A stretch of 5,189 bases of DNA, taken from positions 1 to 5,189 of the forward strand of contig JAPLNJ010000534.1 in the NCBI GenBank assembly GCA_026692885.1, given 5' to 3'. A program made the position numbers and the translations under genes. This document shows, piece by piece, positions 1-5,189 of the stretch. The notes under the pieces were generated by a model. That model was not told the origin of the DNA and did not search any database. It saw nothing but the letters and a program-made list of their open reading frames with translations. The stretch's first letter is position 1. Each line of letters opens with the position of its first letter. Source of the DNA: Planctomycetota bacterium. GTDB lineage: Bacteria > Planctomycetota > Planctomycetia > Pirellulales > Pirellulaceae.

Positions 1-41
1 CTTCTCGATGACGTGGGCTAAGTGACCAGTAACGCCAGCGA

Positions 42-70
42 TAGACAAGAAACTGCACTGCCTCTATACT
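42..70 (+). promoter_or_regulatory. Predicted sigma70-type promoter for the small basic protein gene
   Basis: A -35-like hexamer TAGACA (42-47, 5 of 6 to TTGACA) and a -10-like hexamer TATACT (65-70, 5 of 6 to TATAAT) are separated by exactly 17 bp, the optimal spacing. Transcription would begin near base 77 and leave a leader of about 36 nt before the ATG at 113, including a T6 run at 92-97. This is a pattern match only. Housekeeping promoters in Planctomycetota are less well defined than in E. coli. Confidence 0.5.
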
Positions 71-112
71 TCCCGCGTCCATTTTTTCACCACTCTAGCG
101 AGAGATCGATCA

Positions 113-556
113 ATGCCCAGGAAAGCCAAAGTAACCGAACCCGAAGTTAAAGTGACCGAAGCGGAAACCACGCCCGTTGAAGTTGAAGCTACGCCCGTCG
201 AGACGAAGCCCGAAGTCGAACTCGCCAGGGGCGAGAGGTCAAAGGCGATCAAGAAAGCCCTGAAGGCAAACAAGGACAAGTCGCCCAAAGAAATCGCAGA
301 AATCGTCACGGCATCGGGTATCACGACACTGGCCTGGCAAGTCAGCAACGTCAAGTCAATTCTCAGCTCCAAGAAGAAAGCGAAAGCCACTCCCGCTGCC
401 GCCCCTGCCACCGAAACTGTTGCCGCCGCTCCCGCCGTGGCAAAGGATGCGGTGTCTATCGGCCTGCTGCAGAAGGCGAAGAAGTTGGCGGCCCAACTCG
501 GCGGCATCAAGGAAGCCAAGGCGGCGATGGACGCGTTGGTGCAGATTCTGGACTGA
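113..556 (+). CDS. Small basic HTH-like protein, Ala/Pro-rich linker
   Basis: A 147-residue soluble protein with no signal peptide. Residues 1-38 are acidic and repetitive (VTE..., TPVE...). Residues 39-86 begin RGERSKAIKKALKAN and continue through SPKEIAEIV to WQVSNVKSIL. This helix, acidic helix, 'VSNVKS' recognition-like helix pattern is one I recall from small Planctomycetota proteins; it resembles a helix-turn-helix or winged-helix unit, but that is from memory. Residues 87-112 form a Lys then Ala/Pro linker, and residues 113-147 form an amphipathic helix pair (LLQKAKKLAAQLGGIKEAKAAMDAL) that could mediate self-association. A DNA-associated or regulatory role is inference. The ATG follows a weak purine-rich stretch (AGCGAGAGA, 107 and upstream). 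It is preceded by a good promoter and appears monocistronic, with 145 bp to the next gene. The reading frame itself is convincing; the function is not known. Confidence 0.8.
   Translation: MPRKAKVTEPEVKVTEAETTPVEVEATPVETKPEVELARGERSKAIKKALKANKDKSPKEIAEIVTASGITTLAWQVSNVKSILSSKKKAKATPAAAPATETVAAAPAVAKDAVSIGLLQKAKKLAAQLGGIKEAKAAMDALVQILD
131..214 (+). repeat. Degenerate 21-nt in-frame tandem repeat (four units)
   Basis: GTAACCGAA (131-139) recurs 21 nt later as GTGACCGAA (152-160), and ACGCCCGTTGA (170-180) recurs 21 nt later as ACGCCCGTCGA (191-201). In protein terms this is a seven-residue period: VTEPEVK, VTEAETT, PVEVEAT, PVETKPE. It lies in the acidic N-terminal tail of the small basic protein and looks like a minisatellite-type expansion that has since diverged. 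Confidence 0.5.
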
Positions 557-636
557 GTCTCAAGGGCTTGCTTGCCTGCTGGCGTTGTCGAGCGCAGCGG
601 TGCGGAGTGAATCCGATGGCTAAACTACCTCCCGTC

Positions 637-655
637 GGTAAGAATCATTCTTACC
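637..655. promoter_or_regulatory. Perfect 9-1-9 palindrome, operator-like
   Basis: GGTAAGAATCATTCTTACC is a perfect inverted repeat of two 9-bp arms around a single C at 646. Outside it, CGT (633-635) and ACG (656-658) extend the symmetry if one base is bulged. It lies 46 bp before the ATG of the secreted protein gene at 702. The inner 7-1-7 part, TAAGAAT-C-ATTCTTA, has the geometry of Fur-family operators and matches the Fur-type TGATAAT-N-ATTATCA at 5 of 7 positions per arm. An operator is therefore plausible. As RNA it could also fold into an 8-bp stem with a TCA loop, but no T-run follows, so an intrinsic terminator is less likely. Confidence 0.5.
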
Positions 656-701
656 ACGATTGAGTGTGAGGCTGGCACACGACACACCAGGAGCCTAACC
701 A

Positions 702-1256
702 ATGGAAGTCATCCTGAATCTGACGATCTTGCTCCTTATGACAGTCGCGGCGGCCGTTCAAGACGAACCTCCGGGACGGAGCTTTCCCAAGATCAAGACG
801 CACCACGGAGCAGGTGGATTGCATTGGATTGAGATCTACTGCAAGGAGATGGGGATTGGCCAGATCAAACCAAACACGCTCAGGTACTTCCACCAACCTT
901 GGGGGATCGTCGCCAAAGCCATCGAAGTCGATCTGACGACCGGCAAAATGATCGTGTACCCTCCAACTCACGACAAGGGGGAGAAAATCGTTCAACAACT
1001 CACGCCCCAGCAACTTGCTGATCTGAAGAGCATTCTGCGCTCGCCTCGATTCACATCTCTGCCCATGGAGAACCCCGTTTCGGGTATGGACGGGTACTCA
1101 ATTCTCATCGAATCCACTTTGGACGAGAAGTATCTCTGGAAGCTGCATTGGATTCCAGGGGAAGACTTCCTGAAGGTCTCCAAAGAGATTGTGGCGATAC
1201 TGGATGCCGCGAATCCTGAACGAAGGGGAGGAGTGAGAGGACGGCCCGATCCTTGA
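702..1256 (+). CDS. Predicted secreted protein of unknown function
   Basis: A 184-residue protein whose ATG is preceded by AGGAG (689-693) at 8 nt spacing, which supports this start. Residues 1-19 form a short hydrophobic signal-like segment (VILNLTILLLMTVAAA) with likely cleavage near AAAVQ/DE. It has only one acidic and no basic residue before the hydrophobic core, which is atypical for a Sec signal, so an N-terminal anchor is an alternative. Residues 66-100 are rich in beta-type sequence (WGIVAKAIEVDLTTGKMIVY). Next comes LTPQQLADLKSILRSPRFTSLP (100-121), a motif style I recall from small exported Planctomycetota proteins in which the first helix precedes a compact beta domain. Residues 128-175 then carry alternating beta segments and a final helix (SKEIVAILDAAN). 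The tail after residue 171 is Arg/Gly/Pro-rich and probably disordered. I do not recognise a named family and no catalytic motif is visible. Confidence 0.75.
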   Translation: MEVILNLTILLLMTVAAAVQDEPPGRSFPKIKTHHGAGGLHWIEIYCKEMGIGQIKPNTLRYFHQPWGIVAKAIEVDLTTGKMIVYPPTHDKGEKIVQQLTPQQLADLKSILRSPRFTSLPMENPVSGMDGYSILIESTLDEKYLWKLHWIPGEDFLKVSKEIVAILDAANPERRGGVRGRPDP

Positions 1257-1337
1257 GCCGCAAGGCAGGGGATCTGGGCCCGCGTGGGCGGTGATGATGG
1301 GCCAGCACCTGCCGGATCGCGACCAGGCGGCCGCTGA

Positions 1338-1526
1338 CAAGCGACGCGACACGTAGCTTCGGAATCCGGAGACGAGCTTATCGAGTTGTATGACAAGGCC
1401 ATCGCCCGTGTTCAATGGGTTGCTGGCTGTGCAAGAGTGGCAGAAGAAGAACTGAAGAAGAGCAAGTCACGTGCGATTGAAACACAGCGGCAGATGAAGG
1501 CTAAGCGTCAACCCGACTCTGCCTGA
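1338..1526 (+). pseudogene. Possible remnant of a small gene, no start codon
   Basis: From the in-frame TGA at 1335 the frame stays open to the TGA at 1524-1526, about 62 codons. The last 50 or so read like real protein: DELIELYDKAIARVQWVAGC followed by ARVAEEELKKSKSRAIETQR and a basic tail ending in QPDSA. This is a charged helical, coiled-coil-like sequence. There is no ATG or GTG in frame. The only ordinary alternative start is TTG at 1386, with GGAG 14 nt upstream, which is too far. It may be the 3' end of a decayed gene, a small protein with an unusual start, or chance. Confidence 0.25.
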
Positions 1527-1765
1527 TCCGGCACGTTCGACGTTGTCCTGCCTCTCGCAGGGGCGCCGTGACGACACGCAGCGGTGTGCAACTGGGACCA
1601 GCGGCGGACCGGTTCGATGGTGACCGAGCGGACTCTGGCACCAAGCTGGACAGCCGCTGATCAAAGACTGTCAGAGCAGGGCGGCTACAACTGCGGAGCC
1701 TGGCGGGACTCTGCCAAGATCAAAGAAGCCGTGCTCGCCAGAACGAGAGCGGCCCACAGCACGAG

Positions 1766-1772
1766 AAGGGAG
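1766..1772 (+). promoter_or_regulatory. Shine-Dalgarno deciding the ATG at 1781
   Basis: AAGGGAG lies 8 nt before ATG 1781. The GTG at 1772 in the same frame overlaps the Shine-Dalgarno itself and cannot use it, so the ATG is the better start. Confidence 0.65.
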
Positions 1773-1780
1773 TGAACGTG

Positions 1781-2950
1781 ATGAATACCATCCGGGTTTG
1801 CGTCGCTGGTCTGATCTGCTGGGCTGCAGGCTCCGCATGGCTGGCTGCGGCAGAGGACGCCACAGCGGTGCCCAAGCCGAAGTCCACCCTGGTCAAGATG
1901 GGCGATGCCAAGTTTCAGGACTGGCTGACGCGGTGGAGCAAGAACGTCACCAACGACGCCCGCAATCGGTACTGCGACCGAGAACTGGGCGAGGAGATCG
2001 GCTGGCTGATCACGCCGTTCCTGGACGGCTTCTACTATGGCTACCTGGCCACAGAGGATACGAAGTGGGTGGAGCGGCTGACGGAGTGGGCCGATGCCTG
2101 GATCAAGCGCGGCGTGCAGGAACCGGACGGGTACGTGGGCTGGCCCAAGCCCAAGGCCGCCGGCACGCTCGTGGACCAGTTGGATGACTACAACGCCGAC
2201 AGCCTGCTGGGCGAAGCGATGGCCCTGCGCCCCGTCGTGCTGATGTCCGGCGAGATCCTCAAACGCCCGGCGCTGAAGGCGAAATTTGGCACCCAGGCCG
2301 AGAGTTACCTGCGACTGGCCGAACAGATCTATCGGAAATGGGACCAGCGCGGTGCCTGGCGTGAGACGAAGGACGGTGGGATCATCTCGGTGGTGCTGCC
2401 ATTCGGGATCGACACGCAGACCGGCAAGTGGACCAACGGCTACGAAATTCGCAACGCCTCCGGCAAAGGCTTCTCGCATCCCAACAACAAGGCGAATCAT
2501 GTGGCCCGCTGGCTGCTGGCCATGTCCGACGTCACCGGCAAGGCCGTCTACCGCGAGCGGGCTGAGAAATGGTTCCAGGTGATGAAGTCGCGGATGAAGC
2601 TGAAACCAAACGGCATGTGCGAGATCTGGAATTACTGGCAGCCGGCCGGCGACTGGGATTACAAACCGGACGGTTCGCCCAAGCATTGGGTCGGCGTCCA
2701 TCCGAACCCCGGCTACTACCAGATTGATGTCACCGGCATCGTGGATGCCTACCGCCACGGCTTGGTCTTCACCAGTGCGGACATCGACCACCTGATCGCC
2801 ACAGCCCTTGCGGAAAAACGGTACTGGGACGCCCTGGCGCCGTTCAGCCCAGATATTCAACGGAAGTTCGAGGAGGCGCACAAGCCCGATGGTTGGAGCG
2901 GGTTGAGCACGACGCCCTGGTACTTGATGCTGCAGGCACAACTCCGTTAG
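1781..2950 (+). CDS. Secreted (alpha/alpha)-barrel-like protein, possible polysaccharide-active enzyme
   Basis: 389 residues from the ATG supported by AAGGGAG. Residues 1-24 are a signal peptide (MNTIRVCVAGLICWAAGSAW, then LAAA) with cleavage near AAA/ED, so the protein is exported. The mature part is almost entirely helical, with repeated helix-loop-helix units rich in Trp and Tyr: GWLITPFLDGFYYGYLA (74-90), the GYVGWPKPKA loop (117-126), DDYNADSLLGEA (135-146), FSHPNNKANHVARWLLA (231-247), EIWNYWQPAGDWDY (281-294) and HWVGVHPNPGYYQIDVTGIV (302-321). This is the look of an (alpha/alpha)5-7 toroid as in six-hairpin glycosidases and related lyases. Conserved-looking polar residues in the loops (D135, D136, N138, H233, N236, H240, D291, H302, H307) could line a sugar cleft. 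I cannot assign a GH or PL family or a substrate. The next gene, also secreted and glycosidase-like, starts 50 bp downstream, which suggests one operon and a shared substrate. Confidence 0.8.
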   Translation: MNTIRVCVAGLICWAAGSAWLAAAEDATAVPKPKSTLVKMGDAKFQDWLTRWSKNVTNDARNRYCDRELGEEIGWLITPFLDGFYYGYLATEDTKWVERLTEWADAWIKRGVQEPDGYVGWPKPKAAGTLVDQLDDYNADSLLGEAMALRPVVLMSGEILKRPALKAKFGTQAESYLRLAEQIYRKWDQRGAWRETKDGGIISVVLPFGIDTQTGKWTNGYEIRNASGKGFSHPNNKANHVARWLLAMSDVTGKAVYRERAEKWFQVMKSRMKLKPNGMCEIWNYWQPAGDWDYKPDGSPKHWVGVHPNPGYYQIDVTGIVDAYRHGLVFTSADIDHLIATALAEKRYWDALAPFSPDIQRKFEEAHKPDGWSGLSTTPWYLMLQAQLR

Positions 2951-2987
2951 TCGCAGGACGCGGTGAGCGTTCTTTGGATCTTTCCAT

Positions 2988-2993
2988 GAGGAG
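2988..2993 (+). promoter_or_regulatory. Shine-Dalgarno deciding the ATG at 3001
   Basis: GAGGAG lies 7 nt before ATG 3001. Upstream in-frame starts exist at 2893, which overlaps the preceding gene, and at 2986. Starting there would bury the signal peptide behind 36 or 5 extra residues, and neither has a comparable ribosome binding site. Confidence 0.7.
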
Positions 2994-3000
2994 TCGCAAG

Positions 3001-5034
3001 ATGATCCGCCGTTTTCTTCGACCCTGGACGTTCGCTGGGTTGTGTCTGGTCGTCCTCCGCTTTCCGTCCGCGGACTTGGCAAACGCAGCCGAAGCCATAC
3101 AGCCGCTGGCGCCCAAGGTGGACTTCTCCTACGCTTTCGCCACCCCGCATCGAATCACGGTGGGCCGGCCGGACTCCAGCGACCGGACGCTCTTGGACTT
3201 GCAGGCGGGTAGCCTGCGGATGGCGTGGACTTATGAGGACCTCACCCGATATCCTTTGGCGGCGTTCGTCACGCCCGCCACGGCGTGGGACATCCGAATG
3301 ACGCCGCAACTCGACGGCAAGCCGTTGGCTTCCAGTCGTTGGACGCGGCTCGACGGATTCCTGCCCGCGCTCGACAACACCTATGAAGATCCGCGTGGTG
3401 TTTACCGGTTGCAGGTGCTCGGCGCGAAATCGGCCGCCCTGATCCGATTCGAGGTGGTCAATCCAGACCAGCAACCGCACCAGTTCGTGCTGGGCTGGGT
3501 CGTACGTCCCTATCGCGGTTACCTCGCGGATGTGCCGGAACTCCGCCGCCATGACTGGGGTCAGGAATGGGAGGAGGCGAAGCAGGAGTGGCTTGCGCTG
3601 CTGGGCCGCGGCAGCCAGATCACCGTCCCGGACGAGGGCGTGTCGCATGGTTTCCGGGCCTGTCTGGCCGATCTGTTCATCATGCGTGAGCCGGTCGCCG
3701 ACGGGTACTTGGCCGCAGTTCCGGGCACGGAAGTCTATCGCGCCCCGAATGCTTTTGAAGCGGCCATCGTCGCCGTGGCCATCGACCAGGCCGGCCTGCA
3801 CGAACTGTCCGCGGCGGGCTACAAGATGTGCCTGGAGATGCAGGAACCCGACGGCGACTGGAACGATCCCAAGGGCTGGGGTCACCTGATGTGGGGAGGT
3901 GCCGGCTTCAAGGCCTGGGCGGCCATGCAGCACTACTACCTGACACGGGACGGCAAATATCTGGAATGGGTCTATCCTCGCCTGGTGGCCAGTTCGCGCT
4001 GGCAGGAACAGCAGCGGGCACGCATGCGTACCGGCAGCGGCGACAATCGCCCTGCGACGTACGGCCTGATGCCGCCGGGCATGGGCGACGCGGGCTTGAT
4101 GAACGATGGCGACTTGTACGGCGTGTTCCTGCCGCACAATATCTGGGCCGTGTACGCCGACCGCTTGGCGGTGGAAGCCGCGAAGATCCTCGGCCGCTCG
4201 GCGGATCTGGCGGAGTTGCAGAAGATTTACGAGACCGCTCACGACGACCTCTTGCAGGCGATCCGGCGCGGAGCGATTCAGGCCGATGGCTACCGCTGGA
4301 TTCCGGGTGTGCCGAACAAGACCTCCGGCAGCCGCTGGGGGGTACTCAACGCCTTAACACCGTGCGGGCTGCTGCCCCCGGACGACGAATTGATCACCGG
4401 CACGCTGCGGCATATCGAGTCGCAACTCAGCCCCGGCGGCGTACCCATCCATACCGGCTGGATGGCCGACGGGATGTGGGTGGCGATCACGTTGGACAAC
4501 GTGGCCGAGGCCCATCTGGCCTGCGGCAATGGCGATGCCGCCGCCCGCTGCTTGTACGCGACATTGAACCACGGCACGCCGCTGTACACGTGGTGCGAGG
4601 AACGCGGACAGGAACCGGGCACGTCGAAATGTTCGGGCGACCGGCAGCATCTCTGGACTCCGGTGGCTGTGGTCCGCGCGATCCGCGATTCTCTGGTATG
4701 GGAGGAAGGCGATGGTCTACGCTTGGCGCTCGGCACGGATCGTTCGTGGCTCGCTGGCGGGAAGCCGGTCGGCATCGCCGATGCCCCCACGCACTTCGGC
4801 CGCGTCTCTTACCAATTGCAGTATGACGCGGCCAAAGCTCAGGTGACCGGCCGCGTGCAGTTCCCAGAGAACGCGACGGCGGCGTGGGCGGACCTGTTGG
4901 TACGGCTGCCCGGCGGCCTGCGGCTGATGGCCGTCAACCCCGAGTCGGGTGCCGCCCTATTACCGGCTGGCCAGGGCCTGCGTTGGGAGAAGCCGCGCAA
5001 GATATTCGAGTTTGTCGCTCAGGTCAAAAACTAA
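3001..5034 (+). CDS. Secreted multidomain six-hairpin glycosidase-like protein
   Basis: 677 residues from the ATG supported by GAGGAG. The signal peptide is residues 1-29 (MIRR, then FAGLCLVVL, ending ANA/A). Residues of about 33-185 look beta-rich with short strands and fit an N-terminal beta-sandwich. Residues of about 205-560 form a helical barrel: AFEAAIVAVAIDQAG (261-275), QEPDGDWNDPKGWGHLMWGG (281-300), AWAAMQHYYLTRDGKYLEWVYP (about 305-326), GDAGLMNDGDLYGVFLPHNI (362-381), WMADGMWVAITLDNVAEAHL (487-506), then YTWCEERGQEPGTSK (529-543) and HLWTPVAVVRAIRDSL (560-575). Residues of about 577-677 are again beta-rich, like the C-terminal sandwich of GH78-type enzymes. This order (beta domain, (alpha/alpha)6 barrel, beta domain) is typical of six-hairpin glycoside hydrolases. 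Candidate acids are D284, D286, D289, D369, D371, E533 and E534. The position of E533/E534 before 'HLW' resembles the base region of GH78, but that is analogy and not proof. Substrate and family are unknown. It lies 50 bp after a second secreted helical protein and 17 bp before the putative third gene. Confidence 0.85.
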   Translation: MIRRFLRPWTFAGLCLVVLRFPSADLANAAEAIQPLAPKVDFSYAFATPHRITVGRPDSSDRTLLDLQAGSLRMAWTYEDLTRYPLAAFVTPATAWDIRMTPQLDGKPLASSRWTRLDGFLPALDNTYEDPRGVYRLQVLGAKSAALIRFEVVNPDQQPHQFVLGWVVRPYRGYLADVPELRRHDWGQEWEEAKQEWLALLGRGSQITVPDEGVSHGFRACLADLFIMREPVADGYLAAVPGTEVYRAPNAFEAAIVAVAIDQAGLHELSAAGYKMCLEMQEPDGDWNDPKGWGHLMWGGAGFKAWAAMQHYYLTRDGKYLEWVYPRLVASSRWQEQQRARMRTGSGDNRPATYGLMPPGMGDAGLMNDGDLYGVFLPHNIWAVYADRLAVEAAKILGRSADLAELQKIYETAHDDLLQAIRRGAIQADGYRWIPGVPNKTSGSRWGVLNALTPCGLLPPDDELITGTLRHIESQLSPGGVPIHTGWMADGMWVAITLDNVAEAHLACGNGDAAARCLYATLNHGTPLYTWCEERGQEPGTSKCSGDRQHLWTPVAVVRAIRDSLVWEEGDGLRLALGTDRSWLAGGKPVGIADAPTHFGRVSYQLQYDAAKAQVTGRVQFPENATAAWADLLVRLPGGLRLMAVNPESGAALLPAGQGLRWEKPRKIFEFVAQVKN

Positions 5035-5051
5035 GGGAAATGGAGGCAATC

Positions 5052-5055
5052 ATGA
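5052..5055 (+). CDS. Start of a third operon gene, interrupted after ATGA
   Basis: GGAGG (5042-5046) stands 5 nt before an ATG at 5052, and the stop of the large secreted gene is only 17 nt upstream. This is the usual geometry for the next gene of an operon. Read straight on, the frame ends after five codons (MSAPR, TAA at 5067-5069), so no protein is made from the unspliced sequence. If the group II intron called from 5056 is real, only ATGA belongs to the 5' exon and the rest of the gene lies beyond the window, after the intron. The alternative is that the ATG is accidental and the intron lies in an intergenic region. Confidence 0.35.
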
Positions 5056-5189
5056 GTGCGCCAAGATAAGCTGCTGCAAATCAGCCGGACAATCCGGCCT
5101 GGCCAAAGGCTAACCACCGGGTCAGAACAGAACTTTGCACGTAAGGAGGTAACGAATTACGCGAAGCCAGAGGGATGGCGAATGATCGG
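5056..5189 (+). mobile_element. 5' end of a group II intron (domain I), truncated by the window
   Basis: The sequence from 5056, GTGCGCCAAGATAAGCTG, has the group II 5' consensus GUGYG. It matches the 5' end of Ll.LtrB (GUGCGCCCAGAUAGGGUG, recalled from memory) at 15 of 18 positions. What follows is dense in short stems: GCTG/CAGC (5070-5073 with 5082-5085), or alternatively GCCGGA/TCCGGC (5084-5089 with 5093-5098), and CGTAA/TTACG (5140-5144 with 5157-5161). It also has GGCTAACC-like and GCGAA-type single-stranded segments, consistent with domain I, and no sustained reading frame, as expected before the intron-encoded protein. Similarity to Ll.LtrB suggests the mitochondrial-like (IIA) lineage. 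The exon-binding sites, domains II-VI and any reverse transcriptase/maturase lie outside the window, so mobility and splicing ability cannot be judged. Confidence 0.65.

Larger units (their letters stand above)
1257..1780. other. Long intergenic stretch without a convincing gene
   Basis: No reading frame in this stretch has a good start, a ribosome binding site and protein-like composition together. It holds two weak hairpins: CTG-G-GCCC with GGGC-CAG (1274-1281 with 1299-1305, one bulge) and CCTGC with GCAGG (1547-1551 with 1557-1561). Neither is followed by a T-run, so neither is a clear terminator. It also holds the start-less open stretch described at 1338-1526. The promoter of the downstream secreted-protein pair should lie here, but I could not identify convincing -35 and -10 elements. 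Confidence 0.6.

Noticed and set aside
1..21. Open frame ending in TAA at 19-21 as the tail of an upstream gene
   Set aside because: Only six codons are visible (LLDDVG), which is too little to support a partial gene.
1294..1356. 20-codon ATG-started frame in the intergenic region
   Set aside because: Too short, and it lacks a ribosome binding site and any recognisable sequence.
1547..1561. CCTGC/GCAGG hairpin as a terminator
   Set aside because: The stem is only 5 bp, has no following T-run and is not placed directly after a supported gene.
1584..1775. 63-codon GTG-started open frame ending just before the 389-residue protein gene
   Set aside because: There is no Shine-Dalgarno before the GTG, the composition is not protein-like, and no motif is recognisable. 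It could be a leader peptide because it ends 5 nt before the next ATG, but nothing else supports that.
2893..3000. Longer N-terminus of the large secreted protein (starts at 2893 or 2986)
   Set aside because: These starts put extra residues before a clear signal peptide. The first overlaps the preceding gene, and only ATG 3001 has a well-spaced GAGGAG.
1685..3082. 465-codon open frame on the - strand opposite the 389-residue secreted protein
   Set aside because: It is exactly antisense to a well-supported gene with a signal peptide and Shine-Dalgarno. Its translation is rich in Arg, His, Gly and Pro without domain character, as expected for the shadow of GC-rich coding sequence.
2947..4242. 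431-codon open frame on the - strand opposite the large secreted protein
   Set aside because: Same reasoning: low-complexity Arg/His/Gln-rich translation, antisense to a gene with clear domain structure, and no ribosome binding site that stands out.
3828..4826. 332-codon open frame on the + strand inside the large secreted protein gene
   Set aside because: It is an out-of-frame reading of the same DNA, dominated by Arg and Gly. The other frame has the signal peptide, the ribosome binding site and barrel-type motifs.
5175..5189. Possible gene start at ATG 5175 (MANDR) or ATG 5182
   Set aside because: AGAGGG touches ATG 5175 with no spacing. It sits 7 nt before ATG 5182, but only two codons are visible. 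Both lie inside the inferred intron domain I, where no gene is expected this early.

Overview
The window looks like a piece of a fairly GC-rich bacterial chromosome, most likely from the phylum Planctomycetota. That assignment is an inference. It rests on the style of the proteins: secreted proteins of unassigned function, a small Lys/Ala/Pro-rich protein with a short helix-turn-helix-like block, and secreted (alpha/alpha)-barrel proteins of the carbohydrate-active type. There is no rRNA or other phylogenetic marker to confirm it. All convincing genes read on the + strand.

Layout. Bases 1-112 hold a good sigma70-like promoter (TAGACA, 17 bp, TATACT) driving a small basic protein (113-556). 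The next gap (557-701) contains a perfect 9-1-9 palindrome. A small predicted secreted protein of unknown function follows (702-1256). About 520 bases without a convincing gene come next (1257-1780); they contain an open but start-less stretch that may be a gene remnant. Two secreted proteins then sit close together: a 389-residue predicted alpha-helical-barrel protein (1781-2950) and, 50 bp later, a 677-residue protein built like a multidomain six-hairpin glycosidase (3001-5034). Each has its own Shine-Dalgarno sequence. They are probably co-transcribed and act together on an exported or environmental polysaccharide or glycoside, but the substrate cannot be read from the sequence.

The most interesting part is the right edge. 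Seventeen bases after the big gene is a Shine-Dalgarno and an ATG that would start a third gene of the operon. After only ATGA the sequence changes to GTGCGCCAAGATAAGCTG, which agrees at 15 of 18 positions with the 5' end of the lactococcal group II intron Ll.LtrB as I remember it. The remaining 134 bases contain short hairpins and no open gene, as expected for domain I of a group II intron. I therefore read the window as ending inside a group II intron that has inserted at the start codon of the third operon gene. Its catalytic core and any reverse transcriptase would lie beyond the window.
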